The position numbers and the translations under genes were made by a program. Positions 63,496 to 64,000 of a stretch of 64,000 nucleotides of DNA are shown one piece after another. The stretch comes from Talinum fruticosum (Eukaryota; Streptophyta; Magnoliopsida; Caryophyllales; Talinaceae): the NCBI GenBank assembly GCA_021018815.1, contig JAITYX010000042.1:5012001-5076000 (forward strand), read 5' to 3'. The stretch's first letter is position 1, and the number at the start of each line of letters is the position of its first letter. A model generated the notes under the pieces. That model ran no database searches. It was not told the DNA's origin and worked only from the letters and a program-made list of their open reading frames with translations.

Positions 63496-64000
63496 GTGAT
63501 CCATCGTCCTTTCTCTTTTCCCTCTATTTTTAAACCATTTTTTAACATGGTAAGAAATACCAGCTAGAAATTGTAAAAATATTATTTTCTCTTTCTCAAA
63601 GACACTGTCAGATTACAATGTTAACAGAAGAATCTGACCCAAAAAAAAAAAAAAAAAGAAAACTCCATATGGTATGAATTTGAGATATTGAAGGGTTGGT
63701 GTGCTTTAATTATTGGACCTTTAAATAGCTAATAAACTAATATTCGGAGGTATTGGACGGAAACATACTCACATAGTTAATAAACTAATATTTGGAGGTA
63801 TGGGACAAGAATATACTAACAATTTTTTGGGACCTCAACAGCGTTCTCTTGCAGTTTTTTCTTAAATTTGTGGACACTAATATAAATTCAATTTTGGGAG
63901 CGTGTGATATTAGCAGTTTTTATTTTTATTCAGAGCATAAATTTAATTCTAAAAAATATTGAAAAAAACTAATTTTTTAGCATACAAAAATCAAAGAAAA
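63496..64000. other. Intergenic region at window end
   Basis: AT-rich sequence. A ~30-base segment with AATAGCTAATAAACTAATAT at about 63724 recurs as TAGTTAATAAACTAATATTT at about 63775, a short local duplication. No gene is seen. Confidence 0.5.

Overview
This is a window of plant nuclear DNA, most likely from a eudicot. It is AT-rich. Its genes have several short exons with GT-AG introns (one GC-AG). The products are plant-specific families: two pentatricopeptide-repeat (PPR) organelle RNA proteins, a Sec14-nodulin lipid-transfer protein, a BBD bifunctional nuclease and a plant bHLH factor. The intergenic DNA is full of MITEs, long TA and TAA microsatellites and retroelement remains. The species cannot be named from the sequence alone.

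Layout. 1.6-4.0 kb, minus strand: intronless-CDS PPR gene (At4g01570-like). 6.0-13.8 kb, minus: 14-exon SFH-type Sec14/CRAL-TRIO gene. 17.6-19.8 kb, plus: intact E-class PPR gene (At1g71490-like). 21.7-22.6 kb, plus: a decayed, intron-bearing copy of the cleavage factor Im 25 kDa subunit gene, followed by a LINE tail. 24-32 kb: gene-poor repeat block holding a 3.2 kb TG...CA-bounded LTR-like element. 32.4-37.4 kb, plus: 13-exon WDR12 ribosome-biogenesis gene. 40.3-45.5 kb, minus: intact 9-exon BBD gene. 50.5-55.6 kb, minus: bHLH transcription factor gene of the bHLH68/112/123 type. 56-64 kb: no genes found; MITEs and microsatellites.

The genes are unrelated housekeeping or regulatory loci, not a cluster. 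Two PPR proteins would act on organelle transcripts, WDR12 in nucleolar 60S maturation, SFH in phosphoinositide transfer, BBD as a DUF151 nuclease and bHLH in transcription.

The most useful observation for an annotator: four otherwise well-conserved genes contain six single-base losses, all in or beside short mononucleotide runs. Adding one base at each restores family-typical protein lengths (812 aa PPR, 623 aa SFH, 435 aa WDR12). This looks like homopolymer compression in the assembly, not four pseudogenes. The CFIm25 copy is different: it has a substitution stop, a damaged splice acceptor and missing ends. I found no convincing novel biological system. The unusual material is the repeat biology: a Tourist-like MITE family with 3-bp target duplications, a second MITE family in five copies, and microsatellite growth inside one MITE.
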